From positions 8,308,001 to 8,372,000 of the forward strand of contig JBHGNT010000014.1 of assembly GCA_043228905.1 (NCBI GenBank): a stretch of 64,000 bases of DNA, given 5' to 3'. Of this stretch, positions 31,792-43,100 are shown in pieces. Every line of letters begins with the position of its first letter. Position 1 is the first letter of the stretch. The notes below the pieces were generated by a model. That model was given only the letters and a program-made list of their open reading frames with translations, was not told the origin of the DNA and made no database searches. The position numbers were made by a program, and so were the translations under genes. This DNA comes from Azolla caroliniana. Lineage: Eukaryota > Polypodiophyta.

Positions 31792-32163
31792 TGTCATGAT
31801 ATGACATTGTACGACTCCGAAAGAATTCGAACCCATGACCTTGTGTTACATGGGCTAAACTCTTACTATTAAACCTTGAATTGTAATACAAAAGATATTA
31901 GTTTCATTTATTATTTCTATAGGAAATTCATGTATATTCTAGATTATTATGGATCATTCTAAAAACTTCAAGATTAATCTTGATGCACTATAAATAGAGG
32001 CATAAGGCATTATTTCAAACCAATTCGGTTCAACCTCAGTAGTAAGCCACATAGTTATTTTTGTATATTCTCTTCATAAAACATATTGTTTGTACCGAAT
32101 TTGCTTCGTTCTCATCTTCGTATCCCTCATTCCCTTCATACAAATATTCTTATCCTTCCTTCT
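31792..32163 (+). repeat. C2 5' LTR, left piece
   Basis: Same opening as the C1 LTR, then an antisense tRNA-like block (31812-31885: AATTCGAACCCATG T-arm and TTACTATTAAACC A-box complement), a TATAAATAG promoter box at about 31990 and a CT-rich end. Cut by B1 at 32163. Confidence 0.75.
31812..31885 (-). other. tRNA-like segment in C2 LTR
   Basis: Minus text: GGTTTAATAGTAAGAG (A box-like), then AAGGTCATGGGTTCGAATTC (B box-like). Same place near the LTR start as in C1, more decayed. Confidence 0.55.
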
Positions 32164-32486
32164 TGTTACCCGTAAGAATATACGGGGAGGCATAAGGGTA
32201 TGTGTAATGATGTGGTTGATGTGTATGTATAAAGTAAATGAGTTTGTGAGGATGAGTATGTGTATGGACATATGCTCAATTATGTGCATCTGTACAAGAA
32301 TGTGTAACGGTCTTATTTATAACGGTCTGTAACCATTACATTGGATGTATTATATAAACCCCCTATGGGGTATGTAATGAGATACCTTTTTTCCCCTCTC
32401 ACATTTGTGTCATTTTCTATTTGTCTTTCTCTCTAGCTCTCTCACTATCGTAACCCCCTTGGGAGGGGGGTGAAGCCCCAACAACA
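32164..32486 (+). repeat. B1 5' LTR
   Basis: TGTTACCCGTAAGAATATACGGGG... to CCCCAACAACA. The promoter block is TATATAAACCCCCTATGGGG at about 32350-32369. The ACCCCCTTGGGAGGGGGGTG motif near the end is shared with B2 and B3. Confidence 0.82.
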
Positions 32487-34407
32487 CTTTTGGCACGCCC
32501 TACGGACAACCCTCCCTTGAGAGGAAGTCTCTCTCCCTCCCTCCCTATTCCATCCATTCCCTTTGTTTCTTCATCTCGTGCACCAGACATCTCCATCTCC
32601 ATATTCATCAAAGTGTGTTGTTGCGCCACTTCATAGTGAAAGACATCGGAATGAGTCTGTTGCCATTGATACTTGATCTCTACTTTGACCAACACTTGAT
32701 TTGCAATACCGGGTTCTTTTACACTATATGCTTCCCAAGAAGAGAGTTGTTGGGGAAATCTTTGAAGAAAGTATACTCAGAATAGGAGGAACAGAGCACC
32801 AATACAACCACGGTTGTTGATGGAAGTCCTTCCCAACCCTAACCGTCGGTTCCCCCTCTAGTCCCAAACCTTCCATCTGCCTCGTCATCTTCTTCTCTAA
32901 GCTCTTGCTATACCACCTATACCACAACTCCGCAGGCAAAAAGGCTTGTGCATCTGCTCTCCATATCATCGATCTTGTCGCAGCACAGTTTCCATGGATC
33001 TCAATGAAGAAGGAATCGTCAAAAGGGATGTTTACTTGTACCTCTTCTCCTGCAGAATCAATTACTCTACTACGGCGGTGAGTACTGCTGATTCTGATTA
33101 ACCTCTTCCTACCCTCGGTAGGAATTCTCAGATTCGGATGAGGCGGAATAATCATTGGAAAGAGCATATCTGAACATTGCATATGATCCAGAAGCAATAA
33201 ACGACCCAAGCATGTATAACTTCGATGGAAACTATGGGGAGTTGAAGAAGAAGAAGAAGAATAAGAATACTATGCTGTCAAAGAAGAAGAAGAGAAGTGA
33301 TGTGATGGATCATAGAGACATGGTTGTATCTGGAGCAGACGATAATCTCAAAAAAAAGTACAAGTAACTACTACCCTAACAACACTACCACGCCATCAAG
33401 AATTGTGGCCGGTCGCTATAATGCCCATCAATCTGTCACACCTACGTCTAAAGAAGTCAATTTCTTCATCCATTTCCTCTGTTTCTACCATTCCTAATAA
33501 GAAGCAAGACCGAAGGACCTACAGATCCTTCACTTCATCTCTGCCACTGTACCACCTCCGCCATGGTAGTCGGTGTTGCTGCATTGCCTGCCAACCTTGT
33601 AGTGAAGAGAGCCATCATAACTTGCAGCGGCTATCCATCCCGTTCAGGCCTCACTACACTTGTCAAATCAGCCCCACCTTCTACTCTCTCAAACGCTCCA
33701 TCAATATGTTCCACTGATCTTCATCTCCGAAGCTCGGTATCATCGAGAAAGCAGGCCACAATTACCACCAAGGGCAGTCCTCATGGGTCAGACACCCAGG
33801 AATGATGGACAGCCGCTGCCACTGCCATCACCGCCGTAATCGCCTAGCCGCCATCCACTAGAATCGAAAGGTTCCAATACAAATTGAAGAATTGAAAAGA
33901 GAAAAGAGAAAGGGGCAGAGAAGAATATTACAAGAACTCGAGGGCACACACTCGAATTTCAAAAGCTCGAGGGTAGAAGACAAAATTTCAAAAGCACAAG
34001 GGCACAATACGAAATTTTAGAAACTCAAGGGCACACAAGCTAATTTTGGAAGGGCAGGACATGAGATTTGTAATATTGGAGGGTACTTAATATAATTTTA
34101 GAAAAAACCTGAGGGGTAGGACATAAAATTTCAAAAACACAACTCACATGAAGAAAGAAAGAATACACAAACGCACAACACAATTTCACGACCCATGCCA
34201 CATTGAACTAGCCGATTGGTGGATGATCCAATCGCGACTTGTGTTGGTTCGCGTCAAGCAAAGCTCTGATCGAAGTTATCAATTGTAGAGCAGTGATCCG
34301 GTCGAGCGATTTTCGACCGTTGAGACGACCGATGGAGTTCCGGTCGAGAAGAGTCGCCATAGCGAGTGGGTTCACCGTGCAATGCATTGTCCCACGGACG
34401 TGCCATG
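32487..34407. other. B1 internal region
   Basis: No retroelement gene. On the minus strand 32724-33209 is an open 161-codon frame that I do not recognise (IPFDDSFFIEIHGNCAATRSMIW; FLPAELWYRWYSKSLEKKM); it could be a captured host fragment. A lysine-rich run (33244-33300) follows on the plus strand. At about 33940-34140 a degenerate repeat of roughly 35-40 bases (CTCGAGGGCACA...GAATTTCAAAA) occurs 5-6 times. Confidence 0.5.
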
Positions 34408-34730
34408 TGTTACTTGTAAGAATATACGGGGATGCATAAGGGTATGTGTAATGATGTGGTTGATGTGTATGTGTAAAGTAAATGAGTGTGTGAGGATGAG
34501 TATGTGTATGGACACATGCACAATTATGTGCATGTGTACAAGAATGTGTAACGGTCTTATTTATAACGGTCATGTAACCGTTACATTGGATGTATTATAT
34601 AAACCCCCTATGGGGTATGTAATGAGATACCTTTTTTCCCCCTCACATTTGTGTCATTTTCTATTTGTCTTTCTCTCTAGCTCTCTCACTATCGTAACCC
34701 AGAATGGCTTCACCCCCCACCCCAACAACA
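34408..34730 (+). repeat. B1 3' LTR
   Basis: Matches the 5' LTR except for about 11 substitutions and a rearranged end: GGCTTCACCCCCC stands where the other copies have GGGGGGTGAAGCC, that is, the reverse complement. Confidence 0.82.
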
Positions 34731-34748
34731 CTTCCTCCAATACTACAG

Positions 34749-35495
34749 TGTCGTAGTGTATTTCGTACACTACATGAAAAACTTATAAAGTAACGTTTTA
34801 GTAAATATGAAGAAATAGAAGAAAATGTCAAAATAAATAATACATGCATAGGGCAAGATTCAAACCTTGCACCTCCATGTTAATAATGTGAAACCTTTCC
34901 ATTACACTAGCATTTCATTAGTGTTAAAAAGTAGATGTCGCACATAGAAAGCTAAGTTCACCTAGGATAAACTTTAGTTAAAAGAAAAATGCATGCTAAA
35001 AGAAAAAGTTACGCATGCACATCTAGCGTGCATGAACGCTATAGTCGATAAAAAACGCAAAAGTTAGAAAAAGCATGATCACTTTAGATAAAGCATATAG
35101 TCTATCTATAGGAAAAGCATGGAGTCTATAGTTAGAGGAAAAGCATGAATTACTAAGACTCCCTCATCACTATATAAGGATGAGGAGCACAATGTAATAG
35201 GGGTGTGAAATATTTGGGAAATTGGATATATTTCCTAAAACACTAATTAATATAATCATGCGATTCACAAAGTTTTATATAATCTATCTCTTCCAATCTA
35301 TGATAAATTGTTATTAGGATTCTAAATATTAATAAATCTAATAATCTATACTTGTGGGATTCACAAGTTTCTATCTCTCTTTCTAATAATCTATACATAA
35401 CTATAAACTTGTCTCAAATTCTTCCCCCTCCTAGTCCAAAACCCCAGCGGTTCCCACCCGACTCATGCAACGATCCGGCGCCAAAAGGCACGACA
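34749..35495 (+). repeat. A-family solo LTR (747 bp)
   Basis: Full A LTR from TGTCGTAGTGTATTTCG to GGCACGACA, with the antisense tRNA-like block at 34851-34918. No primer site or gag follows; C2 leader/gag text continues instead. Flanks ACAG and ACGA do not match, so either the target copies have decayed or the LTR came from recombination between different elements. Confidence 0.82.
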
Positions 35496-37170
35496 ACGAC
35501 AATTGTTAGCGCTCAAGAATACCAATATGTCCTCTTTGAGTTGTAGTGCTTAAAAGAAAAGTTTGCAACACTAGAACATGAAAATCAACGATTGTTGGGG
35601 GATCTTCAACAAATCTCTCTAGAGATGTAGCAAAAGCAACAAAAACATGGAGAGTTGGCGGTATGTGTACAATAACTTGAAGCAACCATTATGTCTTTGC
35701 AATAACATGGATCAAGTACTCAAGGATTTCATAAAGAACCCAACATTGGTCTTCCTACAAAATTCGACGAAACTCACAATTCAAGGGATTCCTTAATCAG
35801 GTACATGTCGTGATTCAAATGCATCCTTCCCGATATCCCATCAATGCTTCACGAGTGGGATTAGTAGGCGCGTTGCTTAGTGGCCCAGCTTTGGCATGGT
35901 TTGCACCATTATTAGAACAAAGATCTCTATTGTTAAATAATTTTGAGGAATTTATTAGCAAGTTTAGAGCCTGTTTCGGGGACACCGATAGCATTAGGAC
36001 GAGAATCAATAAAATCCGAAGATTGCATTAAGGTGATCGTCCAGCCTCAGCCTATGCTGCAGATTTCCGTCTACTCGCCGCCAATATCCCCTGGGATGAT
36101 CTAGCATTGATGGAGCAGTTTCAATATGGCCTTCGAAATGATGTCAAAGGTTTACTCCTAACTTTTCCCGAAGAACCCAAGTTGCTCACAGAGGCCATCA
36201 GTCGAGCGGTATGTTGTGATAACAAACTTTTTGAACAACGTTCGAAACGTCAATTACAAATGCCAAGAACAAGGCCGGAGCCCACATATGCCTCAGTCGT
36301 AGCAAAACCATGTGCAAGGGATTCATATAATGTGTCTCTAGCAAATACTCCAACGCCGATGGAAATCGACACTACACGTCGTCGCGGACCGTTATCGGAA
36401 GAGGAAAAGCAGCAACGCCGAGAAAATCAACTATGCCTTTATTGTGGACAAAAGAAGAGTTAAACGACTAAGTCCAGCCAAAATAGGAGCCATTTGGTTG
36501 GACAGCCCTAGATATGTGTAGCCCATTAGTAGTTCTATTCCCTCTAAACAAGTTAGCAATGTCTTCCTAGCTTAAGTAACTATTAATACTAGAAGTATCC
36601 CTCTAGTACATGTCTTAACACTCCTAGATTCCAGAGCTAATTCTTGCTTCATGGATAAGAATTTTGCCCAAGCTCAGCAGATATCCCTAAGAAAACTCCC
36701 TTGCCTAGCCTCTATAGTAGTCATTGATGGTCACCCCATTGCCTCCGGAAATATCGTAGAAGAGTTAGAGCTAGTTAGGGTTGTCCTAGATAATTTGACA
36801 TGTGTAGTATCATTCAATATAATTAGTAGTCCAAAACATCCCATTGTTTTGGGGTTACCACGGTTCGAGTTACACAATCCAGACATAGATTGGAGAACAA
36901 AAGAAATCCGGTATCGACAACCTCGAGAATCTACTCATAAGGTTTCAACCATTTTGCTACATCAACTGTGTGAGGAAGGACGCAAGGAATCAATTTTTGT
37001 ATTCATAGTATAAGTAAAACCTTCCAACATCACTAAAGAGGAATCCATAGTTCAACTTCCAAAGAAGTATCATTATTACGCCGACATGTTTGATAAGGTA
37101 CAAGCCAGTACTTTGCCTCACCATCGACCGTATGATTATCGCATTGATTTACAACCAGGAAAAGAGCCAC
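35496..37170 (+). pseudogene. gag: C2 gag and protease
   Basis: A gag like C1: EYQYVLFEL-TAG-CLKEKFATLEHENQRLLGDLQQ (coiled coil), RACFGDTDSIRTRINKI, then MEQFQYGLRNDVKGLLLTFPEEPKLLTEAISRAV (36107-36240) matching RRGLRNDIKTLLLNFPEP of C1. A half zinc knuckle CLYCGQKK precedes a TAA (about 36460). The protease box reads LLDSRANSCF (about 36620), Gly lost from DSG. HPIVLGLPRFELHNPDIDW follows. It is cut at 37175 by F. Confidence 0.82.
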
Positions 37171-37175
37171 CTTGG

Positions 37176-37744
37176 TGTTAAGCGTTGGGATAACAACACA
37201 ACCAGTCACGAATAAGAACGCATCAACAAGGACGTAGTACGAAGAGGAAACGGCAAGAGGAAAGGAAAGCAAAGAGACGGCCAAATGTGAAAGGCCCATA
37301 CCCTAAACGTGAAAGCTATATAAACCACATAGTAGTGTCTTTGTGGGGGTTCTCCCATTTGTAAAGATCTCCGATTGATTAGAGCTAGAGCTTTCTCTCC
37401 TCTTTCTTGTAAACCTTTGAGCTTAAGAGAGATTGGTGAAGTGTTGAGTTAGAGAACACTAATCTCTCCCCTTGTTGGTGCTAGACCTCTTAGCAAAGAG
37501 GGTTAATAATAGACATACTCTTGCTTCTTATTGTCTATACTATTGATCTATTGTTTATGAGAGAGAGAGCTTGAGAGAGTGAGAGAGATATCGTGCTTAA
37601 TCATTTACTAATTGTTGAGTGAGTGTGAGGCTCGGAGGTATCCGACCACCATCTCCGCCCGATTCGCCATCAAGAGGGTATACGCCGGTCCGAATCCTGC
37701 ACGACATCGAGGAGCTTACTCCATCGATACATAGATCCTTAACA
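37176..37744 (+). repeat. F 5' LTR
   Basis: TGTTAAGCG... to ...CCTTAACA, inverted termini TGTTAAG/CTTAACA. A TATATAAA promoter box is at about 37317. Confidence 0.95.
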
Positions 37745-37750
37745 TCTATT

Positions 37751-37768
37751 TGGCGCCGCTGCCCGGGA
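37751..37768 (+). other. F primer-binding site (tRNA-Asp type)
   Basis: TGGCGCCGCTGCCCGGGA, six bases after the LTR. By memory it matches 16 of 18 bases of the complement of the plant tRNA-Asp 3' end, the primer of Athila-type elements. Confidence 0.75.
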
Positions 37769-37856
37769 TACGACCGATGCTTGAAGCCTATTTCGAGTAG
37801 TCGAAAACTCGAAGGCAACCCACTTAACGAAGGAAGAAAGCAAAAGAGAACCACTA

Positions 37857-38203
37857 TTTTCTGTTTTTCTTACTATTTCAGAGTTTAATTAAGTTGATTT
37901 TCTGTTTTTCTCACTATTTCATAGTTTAATTAAGTTGATTTTGTGTTTTTCTCACTAATTCATAGTTTAATTAAGTCCCATTTTCAGTTTTTTCATCATT
38001 TCATAGTTTAATTAAGTTCCATTTTCTGTTTTTTCATCGTTTCATAGTTTAATTAAGTCCCACTTTCTGTTTTTTCATCATTTCATAGTTTAATTAAGTC
38101 CCATTTTCTGTTTTTTTCATCATTTCATAGTTTAATTAAGTCCCATTTTCTGTTTTTTTCATCATTTCATAGTTTAATTAAGTCCCATTTTCTGTTTTTT
38201 CGC
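37857..38203 (+). repeat. 41-43-bp tandem repeat, about 8 copies, F leader
   Basis: Unit phrase TTTTCATCATTTCATAG + TTTAATTAAG + TCCCATTTTCTG. Each unit holds the palindrome TTAATTAA. The later copies are nearly identical. It precedes gag and encodes nothing obvious. Confidence 0.92.
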
Positions 38204-38336
38204 TCGGTTAACATTAAACATTGTGGAGGTTTAGGCCGTTACGGGGCAAGCATAATCGCCGCGAGTCTCGCGGCTTACGATCACCCTATGGGTCACAAAG
38301 CGACCGTTGGCGCCAAAAATTTTGAATTTCCCACGC

Positions 38337-38730
38337 AAAGCTCGTCGAAGCTTCAACCTTCGACGAACATTCAACCTCCGACGAACATTTAACCTTCGAC
38401 GAACATTCATCCTCCGACGAACATTTAACCTTCGACGAAGATTCATTCTTCGACGAACATTCATCCTTCGACGAACATTTAACCTCCAACGAAGATTCAT
38501 TCTCCGACGAACATTTAACCTCCGACGAAGGTTCATTCTTCGACGAACATTTAACCTCCGACGAACGTTCAACCTCCGACGAATCTTCAACCTCCGACGA
38601 AGCTTCAACCTCCGATGAAGCTTCATCCTCCGACGAAGCTTCAACCTCCGACGAAGCTTCAACCTGCGACGAATCTTCAACCTGCGACGAAGATTCATCC
38701 TTCGACGAAGATTCACCCTTCGACGAACCT
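38337..38730 (+). repeat. 18-bp tandem repeat, about 21 copies, F leader
   Basis: Unit ATTCAACCTCCGACGAAC with C/T and A/G variants. Because 18 is a multiple of 3, long frames are open on both strands: NLRRTF hexapeptides on plus (38307-38618) and SSEVEC-like or RRRLNV-like on minus. No start context or homologue argues for any one. Confidence 0.9.
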
Positions 38731-38772
38731 ATAAAAAAATAAAAAAAATAAAAAAAAACTTGACCAGAAAAC

Positions 38773-40194
38773 ATGGCCGGATCCTCATGGACAGAAATGT
38801 TCAAAACCCGACCTGCACGCCTGGAAGAGTCCACGCAAACCGACCAAACCCATGATGTTGGCCTGCCTAACCCGACTCAGTACCACAGAGGGTGGCTAAC
38901 TCCGGGGATACTACCAAACAAGAACCTCCCATCGAGCCCAGGACCTAAAGCACTTCTCAACACACCCCCACTACAGGAGAGCCCACTCAATGTAGAACGA
39001 CATATACGAGACGCAACGCAAGAGTTACGAGTGATAGAACACGAAATCAATCTATGGACGGTACAACTTGCGAAAGGAGGACAACCGGAAAGCACCACTC
39101 GAGATATCGAAGCTGCTTTGGCCGAAAGGAAGGATAGATTCACACGAGTGCAACAAAAACTTCACCACCTAGAAACATCGTCGCACATACACCGCCGAAG
39201 TCAGGAGCACAGCCCCGTACCGCGTTTGAGCACAACGGGCGATAGCCCGAACGAAACCCGTGCACAACGACACCCGGCACCACCATCCATGGGCACAATC
39301 CCTACACCTGACCAAGCTACACCTACACCTCCAAACGCCGAACTCGCACTCGCGCTACAATCCATACAAACTCTTGTAGCATTGATGGAAAAAGAGCGAG
39401 CACCCATAGACCATCTGAGAAACCTCACAAATGACTGCGGGAAGAGTGCTTCCATTTCTAAACTAGTACCCCGTTTCCTCGGTTTCGGCGATGCCTATGA
39501 CCATGTCGAGAGGTTCAAACAGATTTGCCGCGCTTACGAACCCCTCACAGAGATCACCAAGGTAGCTGCGTTTGGACTCACACTTGATGACCAAGCCGAC
39601 ATCTGGTTTCGAACCTTGAATGAAGACATCGCCGCCGATTTCGAGTACGTCATCGAGGATTTCTTGATAAACTTCGCTCGTCGAGGGAATAAATGGAACC
39701 TGATTGACCAACTTTTCGCCCTCAAACAAGAAGCAAACGAAACGGTCAAGGACTACATACGTCGCACGAAAAGCTTGCATCATCGTTGTAGTCGGAACGA
39801 CAAGATGTCGGATGACAAGTTGACGAGCTGTTTCATTAATGGGTTGTTTGATACGACACTCCAAAATTTCCTGATTGCCCGAATGTGTCGATCGTTTACT
39901 GAAGCCTGCACAGTAGTGATGACCTTTGAAGATTCGATGAGTGGATTACACATACCCACTCACGCACCCACGAACAACCGCGAGAAATCCTCCGACCCCA
40001 CCCCTGCTCTACCCACACCACCGCGAACACCCCGTATAGAAAGACCCCAAGCATACGCCCAACGAGAAAATGTAAGGTGCACGGTATGTCACGGACACCA
40101 CACGGGACATGAGTGTCCCCTCCTTCATCAACGACGGCCGCAATACTGTAAGTGGTGCAAAGCTTTCGTAATGCATACGCAAGAGAACTGCTAG
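38773..40194 (+). CDS. gag: F gag
   Basis: 473 codons from ATG 38773. Residues about 75-145 are helical/charged, 150-205 Pro-rich, and 215-400 the retrotransposon capsid domain (FLGFGDAYDHVERFKQICRAY, AAFGLTLDDQADIWFRTL, FLINFARRGNKWNLIDQLFALKQEANETVKDYIRRTKSL). Two zinc knuckles close it: CTVCHGHHTGHEC (CX2CX3HX4C) and CKWCKAFVMHTQENC (CX2CX5HX4C). The final codon is followed by TAG CAA, and pol continues in the same frame, so readthrough would yield Gag-Pol. No stops or slips, consistent with the young age of F. Confidence 0.88.
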   Translation: MAGSSWTEMFKTRPARLEESTQTDQTHDVGLPNPTQYHRGWLTPGILPNKNLPSSPGPKALLNTPPLQESPLNVERHIRDATQELRVIEHEINLWTVQLAKGGQPESTTRDIEAALAERKDRFTRVQQKLHHLETSSHIHRRSQEHSPVPRLSTTGDSPNETRAQRHPAPPSMGTIPTPDQATPTPPNAELALALQSIQTLVALMEKERAPIDHLRNLTNDCGKSASISKLVPRFLGFGDAYDHVERFKQICRAYEPLTEITKVAAFGLTLDDQADIWFRTLNEDIAADFEYVIEDFLINFARRGNKWNLIDQLFALKQEANETVKDYIRRTKSLHHRCSRNDKMSDDKLTSCFINGLFDTTLQNFLIARMCRSFTEACTVVMTFEDSMSGLHIPTHAPTNNREKSSDPTPALPTPPRTPRIERPQAYAQRENVRCTVCHGHHTGHECPLLHQRRPQYCKWCKAFVMHTQENC

Positions 40195-43100
40195 CAAGCC
40201 CCCACTGAAAGGTACGGCCAAACGCCAATGGTGGAACACCCACGCTCCCCCCCACCACTTAGCTGCCCACCACTACCAGCGATACTCCCTCAACAACCCC
40301 CACTACCGCGCATCGGTGCCCGCCTCGCTGAAATGGAGTATACCACAGATAACCAAACCCAGGTCGGAACGAGAACCCCTGAATATGAAGACCCGTACAG
40401 GGAGTATGGCATTGAAGAAGAGGTGTTATCCCATTTCGTGGATTTTGAAGGTGACCAAATACCAGTGTACGTCCTGAGAGGGGAACAACGTGGACCCCCT
40501 ATGGGATACCGCAACAACAATGGTCTGAGGAGGTCAGAATTGAAATGCTTCAACTGCCAAGGCCCACATATGGTTAGCAAGTGCCCAACCAAACATGAGT
40601 ACTACAACCGGATGGCCCAACGACCACGACACCTCCCACTCGACACGCCCCCACAACCATTGGCGCAAGGGCCCACCCAACAATCACAAGACCTCATCGA
40701 ATGGTTCCAAAGAGAAGCATCATGCCCAGGGTGCGGTAAAGAACACCTAGTACCTGATTGCCCGGAAAAGAAGAAAAGGGTCGGCACAAATTTGTTGTCC
40801 ATTGTGCCATCCAGGATCGGTGCCAATGTCATCACACGAGCCCAACGATTAGCGCACAATTTAAAATACCAAGATCAAGGTCTCCTCGTGACCGCGCGTA
40901 AGAGATGCAAATCTATGAAGAATAATTCCACGCAGACCTCAAAACAAGATCAAGAACCGGAGGGAGACACAGAAACATTACCCGTCAATCCGAATCAAGA
41001 ACTACCGGCACACCTAGCGGCATACCCAAATCCAGTAGCTAAGAAACAAAAAGTAGAAGAATACATCAAACTCATACACCACGAACAGTTTGAAAAATCA
41101 CTTAGCCTCCCCAGCTTAAACTTCGAGCAACTAGAAGAATGGGTAAACCCCTCACCTCCCCCCTTCGTCACACCAACCGACACCCCCGTTTGCCATCCTA
41201 CCTCGATCAAAGAGGTCAACACAACTCTACTCCAACAAATCTTAAATTTAAGATTGCGACTCATATTACGCGAAGTGCAGAGCTACATTGGCACCTTCAC
41301 CATTGACAACCCCCTACTACGACCACTACTCGCCAAAGAAATAGAGTTCACGCTCGAAGAACTACTCAAACTCGACGTTCAACCGTGGCATGATGTCCTC
41401 CGACGCCTCAATGGTGGCCTATCGGCGGGATATGGTGAAGGGATACACACCCACACTCCTCGCACGTCCACAGTCCTCAAACAACCCGAAGGACTGCCAG
41501 TCGATGTCCACGAAGCCCACTTTGAGAGCGACGACACTAGTTTCACTCTACCAGTCTGTGTCAATGGTAAGACATGTGATGCCATCATCAACACCGGAGC
41601 AGGGGTAAGTATCGTCAGTTACGAATGTTGGTGCAAGTGGGGGAGCCCAAAAATGATGCCTTCCGAGGTCAAACTACAAATGGCAGACGGGTCCATCCAA
41701 AGACCGGAAGGCATGATTCCTTCGCATCACTTCACTATACACAGAATGGAGTTCAATCTCACCTTCGTCGTCACAAGATCGTCCAACCATGTAGCCTACA
41801 AGTGCTTACTAGGAAGACCATTCCTACGTATAAGCCACCTGGTCATGGATTTTGGGAACGATATAATCTATATGCGAAAGGACAACAAAACCTTTCGCAT
41901 CAAAGCGTACACACAAAAAGTGCATGAACAAGAAGGCAGCCCTCTCATAGACGATTGGTCAGAAACCACTGAGTTCGAGACCAACCTCCTAGCGTGCAAC
42001 CCCGCGAAGACAGTTCAACTCTTGACCAGAGGCCAACACTTTCCTCAAAGCCCCATCACTTCCAAAGAGGAGAACGCACGTGAGAGAGACGACCAATCCG
42101 TCACCTCCGAGACGTCAGAAATGAATTGGGTGCACGCTCTCGCCACAACCGACGCAATGTATCCTATAGGTACAAAGTGTTGCGATGAGAACGGAGAGAC
42201 AATCTCGTGCTTCAACGTCATCACCCTAGGTCCCCGACGAAAAGACGTAGACGTAGAGGACGAAGAACGGGCACAACGAGTCACACGTCCAGGTGACGTC
42301 ACGACCACTCAAGAGGCGGTGACGGAAGCGGACTTCCTAGAGCATTTCAAACTCTATGAACAAGGGAGTAGGGCAGTGGCTTGTAAGAGACCGCAACGCA
42401 ACCCCCAAGGCCTAGGAGAAGTCTACGATGGACCACCAAGGGTGAAAGAAATCAACCTTGGGAAAGGGGCAGACTCTAAACTGGTGTTCATAGCTACAGA
42501 TCTCCAACCGGACGAGGAGGCGTCCTTGATCACTCTCCTCATAGAATTTAGCGACGTGTTTGCATGGTCGTACGTCAACATGAAGGGAGTCCCAGCCGAG
42601 GTCGTCACACATAGTATCCCCATGCGAGCCGACGCCCGCCCAATCCGGCAAAGGCCACGTCCAATGAATCCTAACTACGCCCAACAAGTGAAAGCCGAAA
42701 TCAACAAAATGTTAGCCGCAGGCATTATCTACCCAATCGAACGAACTACTTGGGTCTCCCCAATTGTGGTCGTCCCAAAGAAAAACGGTCAGATCCGCAT
42801 ATGTGTAGACTACCGCCAAGTTAACGAAGCCACTATCAAGGACAATTACCCGGTACCCTACATCGAACATTTACTCGAAAGAACCGCGGGAGCGGAAGTG
42901 TATAGCTTCATCGACGGGTTCTCCGGGTACAACCAAATCTCGGTGGTCCCTGAGGATCAACACAAGACCGCTTTCGCCACGGAATTTGGTACGTTCGCGT
43001 ATAAACAGATGCCTTTCGGACTCACGAGCGCCTTGAGCACCTACCAAAGAGCAGCAGACCATATCTTTGCCGCAAGGTTATGCCAAGGGGTGGAGTCTTA

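Larger units (their letters stand above)
32164..34730 (+). mobile_element. B1: non-autonomous LTR element (2.6 kb)
   Basis: Two 323-bp LTRs (32164-32486 and 34408-34730). Flanks are CTTCT and CTTCC, a 5-bp target duplication with one mismatch. The internal region shows no gag, protease, RT or integrase. Its last about 45 bases before the 3' LTR match the same place in D1, so it may be moved by D-type proteins. Confidence 0.8.

Noticed and set aside
32724-33209. Host gene exon
   Set aside because: An open frame, but no recognised family, splice context or neighbours; it lies inside a mobile element.
37857-38203. CRISPR-like regular repeat array
   Set aside because: Units abut head to tail with no unique spacers; it is a tandem repeat in a retroelement leader, in plant-like DNA.
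38231-38834. Long minus-strand Arg- or Ser/Glu-rich proteins
   Set aside because: They arise because an 18-bp repeat has no stop in several frames on both strands; no start context or homologue.
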